Assembly: GCA_030596245.1 (NCBI GenBank)
Contig: JAUVKN010000067.1
Coordinates: 1-14,963 of the forward strand
Direction: 5' to 3'
Length of the DNA stretch: 14,963 nucleotides
Source: Bacteroidia bacterium
Lineage (GTDB): Bacteria > Bacteroidota > Bacteroidia > Bacteroidales > GCA-2748055
The notes under the pieces are model-generated. The model was not told the DNA's origin. It saw only the letters and a list, made by a program, of their open reading frames with translations, and made no database searches. Below are positions 14,282 through 14,963 of this stretch, piece after piece. Position numbers and translations under genes: made by a program. How positions within the stretch are numbered: the first letter of the stretch is position 1; each line of letters starts with the position of its first letter.

Positions 14282-14963
14282 TTATTTAAGTACAAATGAA
14301 GATGTACCGATGATTTTCCCTTCCACATAGAGCTCCACAATATGTTCTCCGGGAACAATCTCCCCATCGTTGGTCCAGAATATGGAAACAGGGAGGTCTT
14401 CATTTTCGTAGGTGATTATCCTGGAAGCTGATGCGGGAATCTGTTCGCTGTTATATTCGAGCATATCCATCTCGGGGGATCCCAGCAACACCTGATCGGG
14501 TCGAAGTATCCTTAGATAGATATTTTTTTCTCCTGGGGTGGTAACTTTATTGGCCCTTAATGTGAAATCGGTCCTCACCTTGACAACGGTCCTGATCCTG
14601 GAGGTCTCCTTATCCCTTTTATTCAGCATCACCAGATTGATCTCTGATGCCTGAAGCGTTGTAGCCAGGTCCTTGATCTCCTCCAATTGTGTTTTGTCCT
14701 TCTCAAGCTGCTCCTTCTCAGTGGTAAGGCGTCGTTCTGTATTTCTGAGTTGCTTATTTGCGGCCAGCAACTCCTGATTCTGCATGTTCAGAGAATCGAT
14801 TTGGACAATATAACTCCTTAGGACAGAGCGTATAGTCTCCATTTCGCGCTTGTACATTTTTATCTTGTAAGCGTCATCAGCCTGAATGGAGATCAACTTG
14901 TCGATCTTCTGTTGTTGTTGCTGCATCTCGATCTGGATCTCCAGATTGTCAGTTTCGAGAGAG
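14282..14963 (-). CDS. Coiled-coil protein with C-terminal beta-rich domain (5' end beyond window)
   Basis: The reverse-strand frame stays open through the window edge. The codons before the internal ATG at 14924-14926 read SLETDNLEIQIE, in keeping with continuing coiled coil, so the true start lies outside. About 227 residues are visible. The first half is a long heptad-patterned helix rich in Gln, Glu, Lys and Leu, starting near QQQQQKIDKL and running through LRNTERRLTTEKEQL to about the middle. The rest, from VVKVRTDFTL to the C-terminus GTSSFVLK, looks like a beta-rich domain with alternating hydrophobic residues. I do not recognise the family with confidence. Similar coiled-coil proteins in Bacteroidota are often named only as hypothetical. 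It directly precedes the GT4 gene and may be part of the same glycan-related unit, which is inference from position. Confidence 0.75.
   Translation of the reverse strand, partial: SLETDNLEIQIEMQQQQQKIDKLISIQADDAYKIKMYKREMETIRSVLRSYIVQIDSLNMQNQELLAANKQLRNTERRLTTEKEQLEKDKTQLEEIKDLATTLQASEINLVMLNKRDKETSRIRTVVKVRTDFTLRANKVTTPGEKNIYLRILRPDQVLLGSPEMDMLEYNSEQIPASASRIITYENEDLPVSIFWTNDGEIVPGEHIVELYVEGKIIGTSSFVLK

Overview
The window looks like chromosomal DNA from a member of the Bacteroidota, probably a Bacteroidales or Marinilabiliales-type organism. This rests on moderate GC content with very AT-rich spacers, a PheS of the Bacteroidota form (motif 2 region reading NEAISARAHC, plus a four-cysteine insert), sequences matching the Bacteroidota promoter element TAnnTTTG, and typical Bacteroidota families (a YwqK/MORN-type exported protein, a Crp/Fnr regulator, a VanZ-like protein). 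No rRNA, tRNA, CRISPR array, transposase or prophage gene was seen.

Layout. Positions 1-2135 (+) hold the end of a cyclophilin-type peptidylprolyl isomerase, pheS, a structured repeat, and a Crp/Fnr regulator split by an in-frame TAG just before its DNA-binding domain. Positions 2141-5928 (-) form a tightly packed probable operon read nadA, MORN/YwqK-type exported protein, ruvB, and an unlisted 57-residue two-helix membrane protein. An AT-rich 371-bp divergent spacer (5929-6299) follows, with several perfect palindromes and promoter-like sites. Then come rpiB and an Rrf2-family regulator (+), overlapping by ATGA, and a VanZ-like membrane protein (-) whose 3' end overlaps the regulator's.

Positions 7605-14963 are the most distinctive part. 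A 1396-residue protein joins an N-terminal GT4-like glycosyltransferase, a long unassigned middle region, and a C-terminal phosphodiester glycosidase (NAGPA-type) domain, with no visible signal peptide. hemW follows on the same strand. Convergent to it lies a second, shorter glycosyltransferase that shares unusual motifs with the N-terminal part of the giant protein, and upstream of that is a coiled-coil protein cut by the window end.

How the parts relate. The housekeeping genes (pheS, ruvB, nadA, rpiB, hemW) have clear roles in translation, recombination, NAD synthesis, pentose phosphate metabolism and heme handling. The two related glycosyltransferases and the fused phosphodiester glycosidase suggest a glycan-making or glycan-trimming activity of unknown substrate, and they are the best candidate here for undescribed biology. 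A 32-nt hairpin repeat occurs twice in opposite orientations (1352-1383 and 11807-11838). All of its stem differences preserve base pairing, so it looks like a dispersed REP-like element.
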